DNA from: Actinostola sp. cb2023
Taxonomy: Eukaryota > Cnidaria > Anthozoa > Actiniaria > Actinostolidae
Length of the DNA stretch: 64,000 nucleotides
Assembly (NCBI GenBank): GCA_033675265.1
Contig: JAUJYZ010001480.1
Span: forward strand, 497,501-561,500
Direction of reading: 5' to 3'
Numbering within the stretch: the first letter of the stretch is position 1; each line of letters opens with the position of its first letter. Below are positions 44,501 to 56,734 of this stretch, one piece after another. The notes under the pieces were generated by a model. The model was given only the letters and a program-made list of their open reading frames with translations, had not been told where the DNA came from and did no database searches. Position numbers and translations under genes: made by a program.

Positions 44501-47500
44501 TATATACTTGGTTATCCTCCTGCTGAGTTACAGCGAATTTCGTTAAGGTTTAGCTGCTTTTCCCTTGCCACTCATAAGAGGAGGAAAGGTAGGAAGCGAA
44601 CGCCGCCAAGACGCCATCGGAGTGCTCAAGTCAATGTCAAATATCTCGTCGAAAAATGCTTCCAGCCCAAATATTCCTTCGCAGAGGTTTGAAGGGATAA
44701 ATTCGCCACGCTTTCATGCCAACAGAATAAAACCGGCCGCTTTTTAAAAGCCACAAGCCCCCAACGCGTTCCAGAAATCGGCTCCTCAAAATCCCAAATT
44801 GTTCGCGACGCCGAAAACTATGGACAGCAAAAGCCGTTAAAAAGAAGAGAGAGCCTGGACCGAGGACAAATCATAACTCTTACGGGTGGTGGCTGTTAAT
44901 TTGGGGGTAGGGGAGTGTATAGTTTTGGGCAACAGCCACCACCCGTAAGAGTTATGATTTGTCCTCGGTCCAGGCTCTCTCTTCTTTTTAACGGCTTTTG
45001 CTGTCCATAGTTTTCGGCGTCGCGAACAATTTGGGATTTTGAGGAGCCGATTTCTGGAACGCGTTGGGGGCTTGTGGCTTTTAAAAAGCGGCCGGTTTTA
45101 TTCTGTTGGCATGAAAGCGTGGCGAATTTATCCCTTCAAACCTCTGTGAAGGAATATTTGGGCTGGAAGCGTTTTTCGACGAGATATTTGACATTGACTT
45201 GAGCACTCCGATGGCGTCTTGGCGGCGTTCGCTTCCTACCTTTCCTCCTCTTATGAGTGGCAAGGGAAAAGCAGCTAAACCTTAACGAAATTCGCTGTAA
45301 CTCAGCAGGAGGATAACCAAGTATATAAAGAAGACACCATGTAAGTCTTATTGGATTTCATTAAAATTCAACGATGTTATTCCATGTTTCGTTTAGTCAA
45401 ATATATCTCTAATAAATAGCCACAAACAGTGAGCTTGGGCTACCTGTGGTCTCCCTTGCTTTACAATACATGTGTCATTTTGTTGGCTCGCCCCTTTGAT
45501 CGTTGTGGATCAAATGCTGAGCAAGCTAAGCAAGTAGCTCATAGCAAGCCGATCGTCGTGGATAGTTTCTACTATCACAGACAAATGGTGATAACTATTC
45601 CTTTTGACATATTTTTACTACTGTATTTCATATAGGACATTTCTGAAAACATGTGTACATGTATTATGTTGATTGCTAATAGCAACATGCTGAAACCCAA
45701 GCTGAGTCCATTTTCTACTAACAATGACATAGTTCAAGTAATCAAGCAATCATTGGATACCTGTTCTGTTAGTTCTCTGATTTTGGCATCTTTTTGTTGA
45801 GCACCAGCTCCAGCTCCAGCACCGCCTCCACCAGCTGCACCAACGGCACGTTGACCGACCCCGCCATTTCTGGAATGCACTGCAGGTGGTTTGACAATAC
45901 CAGAAGTACCCTTTGATGATGGTGGAACCGGACGGCTACCTGAAAATTGACACAATGTAACATAACAGCTAGATCAGATAGTCGTTTTCGTATGAGTGGG
46001 AAACCTACGGTACAGAGTTACGGTCACGGTACGGAATCGAACACATTGTATTCAACCAATCACAGCGCGCAAAATCATTTCTCAATCAATCAGAATGCTT
46101 GGATACCGCACGATGATGGCGCGATATGGTCACCGTACCGTTACTACTTCCCACTCATACGAGAACGACTCTAATATAGATAACAATATCAGGATTGTTA
46201 TTATTACCTGGTTGAGTTGCATTGCTTTTAAACACAAAACTGCACTATATAATGGCATGTGCCAGGCAGCTCTCACCTTCAGTTGTCAGTCATCTGCCAA
46301 AGTGTTGAGAGCTCTGACAGCATGGTCAGCTAACCAGGCACGAAATTTGAATTGAAAAGTGGTTTCTCTAGAATTTCAATAACATTTTTTTATTCTTTAC
46401 ATCAAGAACACATAGTCCCCACGATATCTACATGGATGTCTACATGTAGCTTACCGTACGGTAGTTTTATTGATGTACGAAACCATTACGTTTGAATGAG
46501 GGTTTATCATGTAATTTCAAAACTCATAGGACAAAAAATGATTATCATAGCTGGAAAGAGCTCGTTGAAATTAGTAAAAATGTGAAGTTTGGAAAAGATT
46601 GCTTCACAAATTGCGAAGATATGAATTTTCAAAAATTGAAATTTTGTATGAAAACCTTTGTTGGTAGGCAAGAGTTGCCTACCAGTGTAAATTTCCAAAG
46701 GTCTTCATACTAAATTTCGATTTTTGAAAATTCATATCTTCGCAATTTGTGAAGCGATCTTTTCCAAACTTCACATTTTTACTAATTTCAACAAGCTCTT
46801 TCCAGCTATGATAATCATTTTTTGTCCTACGAGTTTTGAAATTACATGATAAACCCTCATTGTTGACTATGAATCAAAGAAATTGCATGTGTACACCACA
46901 TTTGAACTGAAATGGAAAGGTGTGAAATGAAGGCGGTCCATTCCCTTTCATAGCGCGGTTTTGTGTCTAATAAGAATACTGGGTTAAAAGAAGAAGAATA
47001 CTGGGTTTTAAAAGATAAACTTTTTTGCATACTTATTGCCCCAGTGCCATGTGATCCAGCAGGCTTTCGTTTTATAACATTAACTGAAGTGTAGGACTGT
47101 CCTCCCCGTGCAGCACTGGCATCATATTCTTGTCCAGAATAGTTAGCATCAAAAAATTTCTTGAACCATTGTAGAAACTCAAAGTTATCCTGGAATTTTC
47201 CTTTCACTAGCTTATCAACAGGAATTATCTAAAAAAAAAAACAACAAAGAATTTCAGCTAATGTTATCTGATATTAAATGATACTGTATATAGCTAATTG
47301 CATAATCATTGTCGGGCCGAAAATCATGAAAGCTATGACCAAAAGGAATTCTGGGAAATTAAAACTCTCAAATAACACCGTCAAATGATCGACCTTTTTA
47401 TCCAGACTTGTAGAATCTTAGTTAAATAGCTCATATACCTTCAAAACTACGAGAACATTGAATATATCTGTATGTAATTCGGGCCATGAACTGATTTCCC

Positions 47501-50500
47501 ATCCATCCTTGCGGTTTCAGCTTCTATGATTTAAGATTTACGACCCGACAACGATTATGCAATTAGCTATATTCTAACTCTGGTTCGACAAAAAATATCC
47601 TCACCTCGATTAAAAATGCCATATAATAAACAACTTGATAACCTCGCTTGCTCGATCAGTACAGGAAAACATCAGATATCGGTCTTTTTTGTACAAATCT
47701 TGATCTGATAATGTTTCTGTACTGACCTCACCCTCGGTTATTACAATATCGAGACTATTGTATGATGCGTTTATAAAGAAGTTATTATTACTCGGGCCCT
47801 TCCGAAGGAAGCCCGAGTTATAAAATACAAATTCTTTTTATTTTTTTCATGGTCATAGAATGCGAAGTATTTGATCGTATCGAGTTTCAAGATTACTCCT
47901 GAAGCAGATAAGGGAAGACAAACGACACACAGGACTCAAGTAGATTTGAATCTTAGTTTTGAAAGCAGCTGTAAATCTTGAAGCTATCGAAAGGTCAGGA
48001 TTTTAGTTCGCTATGTCATGTTTGTTATTAGGCGACATTGTACCCCAGAGTAGGCCTTTTGTTGCTAATTGTAATAGTACGTGTACAGTTATGTCCTTGA
48101 GTATTTATAATTGAACTCACGACCAGTGATGTAACTACATCTAATACGGAAAGCTATACTACAGAAGTCATGCAAACAGTCGAGGCAGTCGAGACTGAAA
48201 AGCAAGCCATCGAAACGCATACGCTTACTACATACCAGATACGCATACTCTAAATCTTCCTCGAGCGTTTTCGAAAGGGCTTTCTACGACTTCATTCCAC
48301 GAACTCGAACTCATCAAAAAATGAACTGAAAATCAAATGAAATGAACTCAAAAACTATCATGACCTCGCTATGTCATGTTTGTTATTAGGCGACATTGGA
48401 CCCCAGAGTAGGCCTTTTGTTGCTAATTTTAATTTGCTCTCGACCATATATCCATTGTCAACGAAATATTGTCAATGGCAATAAAGCTCGATCGAGCAAG
48501 AGCCCGCGCGCCGTATCATGCATCAAACATGTAGGCAAGGTAGTGATGTAATGTGCTTATTGAGCGAGAACCGTGCAGAATACGTACACATGTAGATTGT
48601 ACGTGTTGCAATGTTTCAGAGATAGATTATAAAGATAACAGTGATCTAATCTGTTTATTCAGCGAAAACCGTGCAGAATACGATTGTACGTGTTGCAATG
48701 TTTCAGAGATAGATTATAAAGATAAAACACTATGGTTTAGAATGATCATAAAGTATTGTATATGTACAATGAAACAGTTTTTGGTTGCTCGTTGTTGCGT
48801 GACTCAAGCTCGATAGAACATGCTTTCCTTGCAATTTCAGTACTGCGAACTTTACAGTATATACTTCACTAGACGAGAAAAGATTTATATTTTGGCCCCT
48901 TGACCTCCGGTGCTTTCCCTGATTGGTTTGTGCTTTCTAATCTTTCTTGTTTTCAGTAACTCATGATCGATGTTTATTTTATTCCACGTTTGAAAAATTC
49001 AGAAGGAAAAGGAATCGTAAAAATCGTACTTCAAAACTACATCAAAGCATTGAAGGCGAGCAAGGTCAATGCGGTTCGTAAATCGAGATCGTACATAGCC
49101 CTTCATCAGACATATAGTCTCCCTCGTCACGCAACTGTCAGTCATCATCAGGTCTCTCCTCACGCAACTGACATTGTTTTTAAATAGAACCGCCGCGTAG
49201 CGCTATTTAAAACAGAATTTCCACGCTCAAAACAGGTCAGTGAACGGCAAAAATACAATCGAAATCAAAACGTCATTAGATTTCAGGGATCTGTTACAGA
49301 AGAAGACGCTCAATGAGCGTATAGTCGGGTATTTAATATGACAATGATAGTTGCATGACGAGAACGATTATTTGTATCGATGAGTATCGATAAAGATCTT
49401 CGATTGTTCGAAGACGTATATCATACGTTTTCAAACGTACTTGAGGTCACTTGTTGCATATTGATGGCGCCAGAAACGGGTACCCCGTTGAGATGACGAA
49501 GGCCTAAGCATCAACCAAACATCAGTACGCAATTCGCACTCTTAGTATTTGTTTCTTTTTCAAACAGTTATAATCTATCAACACACCATGAAGAAGAGAG
49601 AAGGAGTCTTCCAGTATAAGGTCTGGGAAATCTTCACTTCACTAAATCTATTTTCTGAATGCGGACGTCCGACAAAACTAACTTTCGGCTCCAAGCAGAT
49701 GTATGGTTTTTTTTAGGCCGAATATTTTCACTCTGATTTTGACTAAAATGATATCAGAAAAGCATCACAAGAACGAGAAGAAAGAAGTTCGCTATTGGTA
49801 CTTTCTTCTTGCTGTTCTGCCTTGAACAATTAAGAAAACCATTCCGAACAATTGATGTAATCGATTTGAAAGTGCATTAAATAGCAAATTCGATGGAAAA
49901 TCAAAGGCTTTAATATAAAGTCGTGAAAATTTCGGGTTTTCCAAAAAGCCTGTTGATCAGAGCAGATACTAAGACCTAAGCCATCGTCTTCGACGACTAG
50001 AAGTGAAAGAAGTAGTTGATCTGGCCAAAAGGTAAATTATGTTGTATTCAAGACAAGCCATCCACAGTTCTTCTTAAATACGCTCTCACATACAAACCAC
50101 ATACGCCGATTCGTGTGGGCCGGCAACTCTAAAAGATGTTCAGCGTTTTCGACTGGGCCTTTACACGACTGAACTCATCAAAATTAAAGCAAATCATCTA
50201 TTGAACTCTAAGTCAAAACGTAATCAAATGAACTCAAACTCAAAAGCAAATCAAATGAACTCCACACATATATACATATTCTCCCTCGTCAAGCAACTAT
50301 GAGTCATTGTCAGGTCTTTTGATCCTCACGCAACTGACATTGTCCTTATCATAAGCCCGAGTATACGCTCATTGAGCGTCTTGTTATTATTATTGAGCAA
50401 ATCATTCACGGTTTTTGATATTATAAGGTTCAATGAAATAGGTCAAAACAAGAACAGTAACCTGCAGCGTCTTTACAATAGTGCCTGGAAATCATTGTTC

Positions 50501-51621
50501 TCTTTGGTAATCACTCTCTTTGTTTTGTTTATTTCATTGAATATGCAATTATAATAATAATAATAAAGAGACAATAATCCATATCAATTTCTAAAAAATA
50601 CACAATTCCTGCTCGATACCATCAGGCTAATCTTTAATAAGAGTTAAGAAATGAAAAGTATTGTCACATTTCAATAAAACCCAAATTAGGGAAATTGTAT
50701 TTAGGAATATATTGTCATATCATAAATTTCAAAGGAATGGTGAACAATGGTTTTCCAACACAGCCATTGTCAAGACTGGAGGCAATTTGATTAGATAAGG
50801 TTTCAAACTGCTAGGAAACGAAATTGTGTTTTCATTTGTTCGTGGCGTGTGACAAGACAACATAATGACACTGATCTTACGTCATCTACACTTTTATAAT
50901 CTTGCACGTCAACAGGGAAGGGCTGATTTCGACATATATATATTATACACAATGCGTTGTACTAACACTGTATGTGGAAGCAGTTTGACTGATAGAAAAG
51001 AGAGGTTTTTACCAACACGTGTGGTTTTGTAATACCGTACTTACTTTATCCACGCCAGACTTGTTGAAAGAGTCCTGCAGTTGTTTAAAATTTCTGATAT
51101 ACTCGTGCTCTTGATTTGTACAAAATTTCACTTTGGATAACTTCACACAATCTAAACAAGAGCAGAAAAAGCATTGAGGAGGGGGTGTTGAAACGGAATC
51201 GGGGCATTTCCAACCTAGAAATGATCAATTAATGATGGTTTTCTGTCTAAAAGCTCTTGAATGACTTCAGCAGTATTGTCAAACAAGAGACACCCATTCA
51301 ATGAATTGAACTACACGACTTCTTACTTTCAAACAGCATATCCATGAACTGGCAGTACGCAGCCCCTGAAAAACCAATCAAAGTACAATGAAAGTGACTT
51401 CTAAGATGACATAATCCTCGAAATGTTGGTTACCGGCTTCACAAAGTTCAAAGATGTAGAGGAATTGTCATACAGAAAACATGGCGGCATCGTCACTCAC
51501 CATTACACATTTGCTCGACTTTATCCAGGTTTGTATCAAGACTACTCCTAACCCACTCCATCAGATCATGTCGACTAAGGTTCTCTGACGATTGGCCTGT
51601 GGAGTGAACGTTCACAGCCAT
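41523..51621 (-). CDS. MAPRE: Microtubule plus-end-tracking protein EB1 (MAPRE family), 7 exons, 290 aa
   Basis: Exons: 51621-51501, 51365-51327, 51151-51045, 47228-47033, 45939-45761, 44024-43854, 41582-41523 (TAA). All are GT-AG with consistent phases, giving 290 aa (human EB1 is 268). The calponin-homology domain occupies about residues 1-130 ([58 protein letters not shown] then [10 protein letters not shown]). A Gly/Ala/Pro-rich linker at about 135-205 follows. The coiled-coil EB-homology domain lies at 215-271 ([20 protein letters not shown]). The acidic tail ends EEY, the motif bound by CAP-Gly proteins. EB1 binds growing microtubule ends and recruits SxIP partners. The CH domain is unusual in [13 protein letters not shown], where vertebrates have a Pro-Gly. 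Intron 3 holds a 2.6-kb mobile element. Which MAPRE paralog it equals cannot be said; a single ancestral gene is likely. Confidence 0.95.
41640..41695. repeat. Short tandem repeat, unit TAGTGATGAACGACATTTCA
   Basis: Two full 20-base units and a partial third. A hairpin with GAGATATGAAATAATATTTA ends follows at 41768-41887. Confidence 0.7.
42064..42361. mobile_element. Hairpin MITE of the TATACACCT...CGTTGTC family, copy D
   Basis: TATACACCTATTCCAAATAT + CGTTGTCC, inverse at 42340-42361. Closest relative is copy A at 13390, with which the interior aligns through both arms. In the last EB1 intron. Confidence 0.85.
42372..42795. mobile_element. Hairpin element with AAAATTGGCTGCCAGGAATT arms and an inner hairpin
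   Basis: Outer arms of about 75 bp. The centre carries TCTAGACGTTTCGGCCATTA + ATCAATGGCC. Left end near CTACAGTGG, right end CCACTAGTG. Confidence 0.7.
42796..43014. mobile_element. Hairpin element with ACAGTATGGACACTCGAACC ends
   Basis: The inverse GGTTCGAGTGTCCACACTGT closes it, with TTA/TAA at the flanks. Arms about 60 bp. It abuts the previous element. Confidence 0.8.
43091..43795. mobile_element. Fold-back element with an insertion in its right arm
   Basis: Left arm GAGTACCGAAGTGATGACAT through TTTTCGCTTTATCAACTTTC to the centre near 43290. The right arm mirrors it to about 43400, is interrupted by about 290 bases beginning ATCGCTACGCTCGTTGTTCG, and resumes at ATTCTTTATTGATGTTCTTT to the end. 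Confidence 0.8.
44380..45448. mobile_element. Palindromic element of the CACAGG...CCTGTG family, 1069 bp, 7-bp target duplication
   Basis: Starts CACAAGTAGCCCAAGCTCAC and ends GTGAGCTTGGGCTACCTGTG. Flanked by GTCTCCC (44373-44379 and 45449-45455). Arms of about 520 bp are almost identical; a 60-codon open frame appears once in each arm and encodes the same peptide, so it is a mirror image rather than two genes. Centre near 44915. Confidence 0.92.
45972..46175. mobile_element. Hairpin MITE with TAGTCGTTTTCGTATGAGTG ends; truncated relative at 57658-57770
   Basis: GTATGAGTGGGAAACCTACG...inverse TTCCCACTCATACGAGAACG. GTTACGGTCACGGTACGGAA in the arm. The relative keeps one arm only. Confidence 0.8.
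46492..46861. mobile_element. Near-perfect palindrome, 370 bp
   Basis: AATGAGGGTTTATCATGTAA and inverse at the ends; arms of about 175 bp. Centre GGTAGGCA-AGAGT-TGCCTACC. In the EB1 intron between exons 4 and 5. Confidence 0.88.
47288..47571. mobile_element. Hairpin element, distant member of the CGTTGTC family
   Basis: TATAGCTAATTGCATAATCA + TTGTCGGGCC and inverse. Arms about 90 bp. The outer ends differ from the other copies but CGACAACGAT is kept. Confidence 0.65.
47790..50384 (-). mobile_element. Hairpin-ended element, 2.6 kb, in EB1 intron 3
   Basis: Read on the minus strand it starts AACAAGACGCTCAATGAGCG (50384) and ends with the stem-loop CGGGCTTCCTTCGGAAGGGC + CCGAGTAATAATA (47790). 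It is an inverted, longer relative of 33163-34043, sharing the first 250 bases closely. An internal copy of the left end lies near 49304 and a 60-base duplication near 48575-48735 (TGTACGTGTTGCAATGTTTC twice). No long open frame or recognised gene inside. Confidence 0.7.
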
Positions 51622-52012
51622 TTCAATTCAGTAGAATTTGCCAATTTTGTACATGCAAATGTCTACTTTCCGATGGAAAAATGCACTCAACGTAACGGTG
51701 ACTCGCTCCCAGTCTGACAGTACAAAAGGCTGAGAGGGACTGTAACTATAATTTATGCAAAAAAGTTGCATATTTGCATAATTGGCGGGATTGTTGAAAA
51801 GAACTATGATGAGTATAGAAATGGAAACTAATGATGAATAGACAGAACAAATATTCGGGAAAAAATCAGACGCCTTGAGCGGGATTCGAAAAGAGCTGGG
51901 GAAATTAAGGGGTGGTCCATTTAAACACGAAGACGCACTATAACAGGGGAGGTACCTAGGGTAAGTTCGTTGGATCTGTCAATCAAGGCTACCGAGACGT
52001 CACAGAGAGAGG

Positions 52013-53476
52013 GGGTGCTTACCATTTACTCGGAAAAACCGGCAATTCCGGTTGGAAAAACAAATGGTATGTGTCATTCCGATCGGAAAGTTTCGGAAAA
52101 CTCGGTCTAGCGATTGAGGTATAATCCACTTTTCCCGCTCTTTTCGTTTTATTCCGTAGACGCGTGTACCATCACAGGTAGCCCAAACGTAGAATCAGTG
52201 GACCGTGACGTCATTGAATATTCGTTTGACCGTTGGATTTTCGAATGGATTCAGGAATGAGCTCTTAGAAAGACTTCAAAGGATATGAGATTCTGAAACA
52301 TGTCTTCATAGCAGTAGTCTGATAATTAAAGAACACTTTGGTGTAGAAATCTGAGCAAGAAATTGTGTTTTTGAGTGGTTTTGAGCGATTCGAAAATTCA
52401 CCCGTTTCTAGCATACATATAATTAGGAAAGGTTTGCAACTCCGGCCACCAAATTTGCACGACCACTGTCGCTAAAAAAATTATATCTCCAAAACTACGC
52501 AAGCAACAAATACTGCTTTCCCATCACACATTTGCAAATAAATAATCTTTATAATGAGCTTTTGTTCAAATTTTTAGGTCCGCTATATGTCGAGAAATAA
52601 TTTTTTGAAGTTGGGCCAGTCGACGAAAAGTTCGCCGTGGCCATCCGCAGGCATCAGCTGTGTTCCTAAACCTTACTGAGGGAGGGAGGGACCTATAGAT
52701 TTGTTACCAAAAGCTAAAAGCAAAAGACTCATCGAAAATCAGAAAGATGAAATATGCCCAGGGTAATACTGATTAAAACATATGCCGTGAGTAAATTCAA
52801 ATTATATAGCATTTGGTATCTGTTTGAGGACATATTTGTAAAACAATCTATGGGTCCCTCCCTCCCTCAGTAAGGTTTAGGAACACAGCTGATGCCTGCG
52901 GATGGCCACGGCGAACTTTTCGTCGACTGGCCCAACTTCAAAAAATTATTTCTCGACATATAGCGGACCTAAAAATTTGAACAAAAGCTCATTATAAAGA
53001 TTATTTATTTGCAAATGTGTGATGGGAAAGCAGTATTTGTTGCTTGCGTAGTTTTGGAGATATAATTTTTTTAGCGACAGTGGTCGTGCAAATTTGGTGG
53101 CCGGAGTTGCAAACCTTTCCTAATTATATGTATGCTAGAAACGGGTGAATTTTCGAATCGCTCAAAACCACTCAAAAACACAATTTCTTGCTCAGATTTC
53201 TACACCAAAGTGTTCTTTAATTATCAGACTACTGCTATGAAGACATGTTTCAGAATCTCATATCCTTTGAAGTCTTTCTAAGAGCTCATTCCTGAATCCA
53301 TTCGAAAATCCAACGGTCAAACGAATATTCAATGACGTCACGGTCCACTGATTCTACGTTTGGGCTACCTGTGGTACCATTAGACCGAGTTTTCCGAAAT
53401 TTTCCGATCGGAATGACACATACCTTTTTTTTTCAAACCGGAATTTCCGGTTTTTCCGAGTAAATGGTAAGCACCC
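52013..53476. mobile_element. Hairpin element split by a younger palindrome
   Basis: GGTGCTTACCATTTACTCGG (52013 on) and inverse (to 53476) flank arms containing TTCCGATCGGAA and ACTCGGTCTA. The 1201-bp palindrome at 52173-53373 sits inside. Removing it brings the arms within 90 bases of each other. Confidence 0.8.
52173..53373. mobile_element. Palindromic element of the CACAGG...CCTGTG family, 1201 bp, 7-bp target duplication
   Basis: Starts CACAGGTAGCCCAAACGTAG and ends with the inverse. Flanked by GTACCAT (52166-52172 and 53374-53380). Arms of about 500 bp are practically identical (AAGGTTTAGGAACACAGCTG, CTCGACATATAGCGGACCTA), with a short unpaired centre near 52770. Confidence 0.93.
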
Positions 53477-53759
53477 AGGATCTCAAGAACTGCAAGCTCT
53501 ATAAATCAATCAAATGGACAAGAAACTGTGGAAATAAGTACTAAAAACGCACATGGATAATTTTTGTTGTACAATTCACTATCACTTTTCACTTTGGTAA
53601 AAATTATGGTACTTTGAACTGGAATCGTTAGCCGTTTTTGTTTTCTGTTTATTACCCTGGGTACCATAGGCCAAGAAGGGGCCAGGAGGGGTCGGGAGGG
53701 AGAGGAAAAAAAGGCGCAACTCCACGTATGATAATAACAAGAAAACCGGTTTCACCACA

Positions 53760-54632
53760 TACAGTCGAACCTCGCGTAAGCGACCACCCAAAATGTCAAA
53801 CTTTGTGGTCGCTTACGGGATCCGGAGGTGGTCACTTACGAGAATTCAAACCATAGGGGGTCTTAATTTTGCTTCATTACTATGCTAAGTTTACAACCAC
53901 AGAGTTACCCAATGCGTCAATGCCCATCTAAACCCATATACAACACCAAAACAACACTAATAACGTTTTCAAAAAATACTGCAGCTATAAAAATATTTTA
54001 ACTTTCCAAAATGTATATAAGCTTACTTGCATTGTGTTTTTTTGTTGTTGAAATAAACGAAAACAACATACTTCACAAATGACCAAGCAAAGTCTACAAA
54101 ACTGAGAAATTGTGTTATAAACTGCAACGAAATCAAAAGTCAAACCGTGCATGTGCAACATTCACGAATATACTGTACTTTGATTTATATATTGTCATGT
54201 ATTGTAGTTCCGTCTGTACCCATGCTCGAGGATCCAGCGGTTTTTGTCCGCGCTCCGATGTCACCGGCTTCGGCCGGTGACTTCGGAGCGCGGACAAAAA
54301 CCGCTGAATCCTCGAGCATGGTCTGTACCAGGAGCCCACCATCCTCGGAAACCCAGAGGCGATGGGAGCCCACAAGAATGCGATGTTATGTTACAGCGAC
54401 AAATAATTCCATTTCCGTTTGATTATCTGTCATGTGGTCGTTTACGGGAGGTTAAAAACAAAGGAAAATTTCAAACTTTTAGCTCTAACCACTTTTAAAA
54501 AGTGGTCGCGGTCGCTTACGAGAGGTTCCAACTATAGTGATTTAACTTGGAAACTTTTGGTATTTTGGGAAACTGGTCGCTTAGAAGAGGTGGTCGCTTA
54601 CGAGAGTGGTCGCAACGGGAGGTTCAACTGTA
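53760..54632. mobile_element. Pogo/Tigger-like non-autonomous element 2, with a nested hairpin
   Basis: TACAGTCGAACCTCGCGTAA start and GGGAGGTTCAACTGTA end with TA flanks. GTGGTCGCTTACGAGAG repeats near the right end and AAGCGACCACC near the left. A 100-bp hairpin is inserted at 54221. Confidence 0.75.
54221..54320. mobile_element. Near-perfect hairpin, exactly 100 bp, 9-bp target duplication
   Basis: Starts CATGCTCGAGGATCCAGCGG and ends with the inverse. Stem continues through TTTTTGTCCGCGCTCCGA to a CGGCTTCGGCCG turn. Flanked by GTCTGTACC (54212-54220 and 54321-54329). One or two mismatches only. Confidence 0.92.
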
Positions 54633-54874
54633 TTTCGAATGCCTCATGATCATTAGCATTTCAACATCAAAGTGACGTTATCGACTCGTTTGACCAGAGG
54701 CCTCTTTTTCCTCTCTCTCCCTCCCGACCCCCCAGTCTTGGCTATTATGGTTATAAATATATATGCATTTCCTTCCAACATTGACTGGGGCATTCTTGTA
54801 GAAGTTTCTACGGTGGCTCATATACGGTGGCTCATAAGTGCCATTGAAATCACGACTTCATATATATATTATAT

Positions 54875-55615
54875 TGTTTTTCGTCACGACTTCTGTTTTT
54901 TCTGTCACGACTTCTATTTTTCCGTCACGACTTCTATTTTTTCTGTCACGACTTCTATTTTTTCCATCACGACTTTTATTTTTTTCGTCACGACTTCTAT
55001 TTTTTCCATCACAACTTCTATTTTTTTCGTCACGAATTATATATTTTTCGTCACGACTTCTATTTTTCAATCACGACTTCTCTTTTTTCGTCACGAATTC
55101 TATTTTTTTCGTCACGACTTCTATTTTTTCTGTCACGACTTCTATTTTTTTCGTCACGACTTCTATTTTTTCGTCACGAATTCTATTTTTTTCGTCACGA
55201 CTTATATTTTTTTCGTCACGACTTCTATTTTATTTCCATCACTTCTATTTTATTCGTCACTACTTCAATTTTTTCCATCACAACTTCTATTTTTTTCCAT
55301 CACTTCTATTTTTTTCGTCACGAATTATATATTTTTCGTCACGACTTCTATTTTTCAATCACGACTTCTCTTTTTTTCGTCACGAATTCAATTTTTTTCG
55401 TCACGAATTCTATTTTTTTCGTCACGACTTCAATTTTTTTCGTCACGACTTCTATTTTTTTCGTCACGACTTCTATTTTTTCGTCACGACTTATATTTTT
55501 TTCGTCACGACTTCTATTTTATTGCCATCACTTCTATTTTATTCGTCACTACTTCAATTTTTTTCATCACGACTTCTATGTTATTCGAAGAAGTGACGAA
55601 GAAGTCGTGACGAAA
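54875..55615. repeat. Satellite, unit about CGTCACGACTTCTATTTTTT, about 33 copies
   Basis: Units of 19-22 bases with small changes (CCATCACTTC, GTCACGAATTC). The array ends with an inverted unit (GACGAAGAAGTCGTGACGAA). A higher-order block of about 260 bases appears twice (about 55030-55250 and 55320-55540). The Phe-rich open frames are artefacts. Confidence 0.93.
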
Positions 55616-55643
55616 AAAAAATTATATTTATTTAATATTTATT

Positions 55644-55925
55644 TACACTCGTTTGCAGAAACGTTGTAGTATACATTTATACAAATATCTAATGAGATAC
55701 AAGATATCTAATGAGATGCAAAGTGCGAAACATCGCTTATTTTCTTCTAATAGATCTGAAACATCAATTTTAGATTAGTATCGCATCCAGCAAGGACAAC
55801 ACAATAATTTTCAGCACTATTTTGTGCTTTTAAAAACAGTTGTATTTTAGCACGTTTAACATTTTGCATCTCATTAGATATTTGTATAAATGTATACTAC
55901 AATGTTTCTGCAATCGAGTGTATAT
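55644..55925. mobile_element. Hairpin element, arms about 70 bp
   Basis: TTTACACTCGTTTGCAGAAA start region and inverse TTTCTGCAATCGAGTGTA at the end. ATACATTTATACAAATATCT in the arm. The following 440 bases to the phosphoesterase stop hold nothing recognisable. Confidence 0.8.
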
Positions 55926-56367
55926 ATTTATTTACTAGTAATTATACTAATTTTTGCATGAATGAGTTGGATTGAACCAGCTGATCAGTCTATGTGAAAT
56001 TTGTTTCTTTTATTGATAAATTATTAAATTATATTAAATTATTAAACCAGACTTATTTCACCAATGGACATTTTATTAATAAAACTATTCTTTATAATAT
56101 ATACAGAAATAGCTATAAATTATTATAGTATTCTATTCTATTATTCAACTCATTAATAATTCATGACTCAGAAAACACAAACGAAATCCTAACTGTGATG
56201 AGTGTTGTAAATGTCTTTCATCAAGGGCAAACAAGCACCTCGAAAAATGTGTAAATTAAATCCAGCCAATCATCCTGAGTCCTGAGTTTAAATCCAATAT
56301 TTGCCACAGACCAGACACATTGTATAATTATATAAATGGAAAGTTCAAAATTATAATTCGTACTGTG

Positions 56368-56698
56368 TTATAATGCTTTTCTGGTCCTTTGTATTTGAAA
56401 AATTAATGAAGGCAGACAAATAATTCTACCAAAGCATGACATTAACTTTCTTCTGACCAGTCTAAAACTTAGTATATAGATAGTGAGTATGATGCAAATA
56501 AGGACCAGATAACGCAGAAGATAAATATAACGCTCTGGAAACTTTAGAATGGATATCCTGGGCTTTCCATTTTCTCCTGAAATTGAAAGATGTAACACTG
56601 AAGTCATACAAAACAAGGCAAGTGGTATGTTGTGAAATAAAATTATGTGGTTCATACAATAATTATTATATGTAGAGGCTGCACAGATTTGGCACCCA

Positions 56699-56734
<36 letters not shown>

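Noticed and set aside
44565..45263. Two identical 60-residue open frames facing each other
   Set aside because: They are mirror images in the two arms of one palindromic element, not a gene pair.
41523..51621. EB1 and NME7 as a microtubule gene cluster
   Set aside because: They are 18 kb apart with GALE between them on the other strand; nothing indicates shared regulation.
54672..55610. 312-codon Phe/Ser-rich frame
   Set aside because: Entirely satellite; a shifted frame of the same array is equally open.
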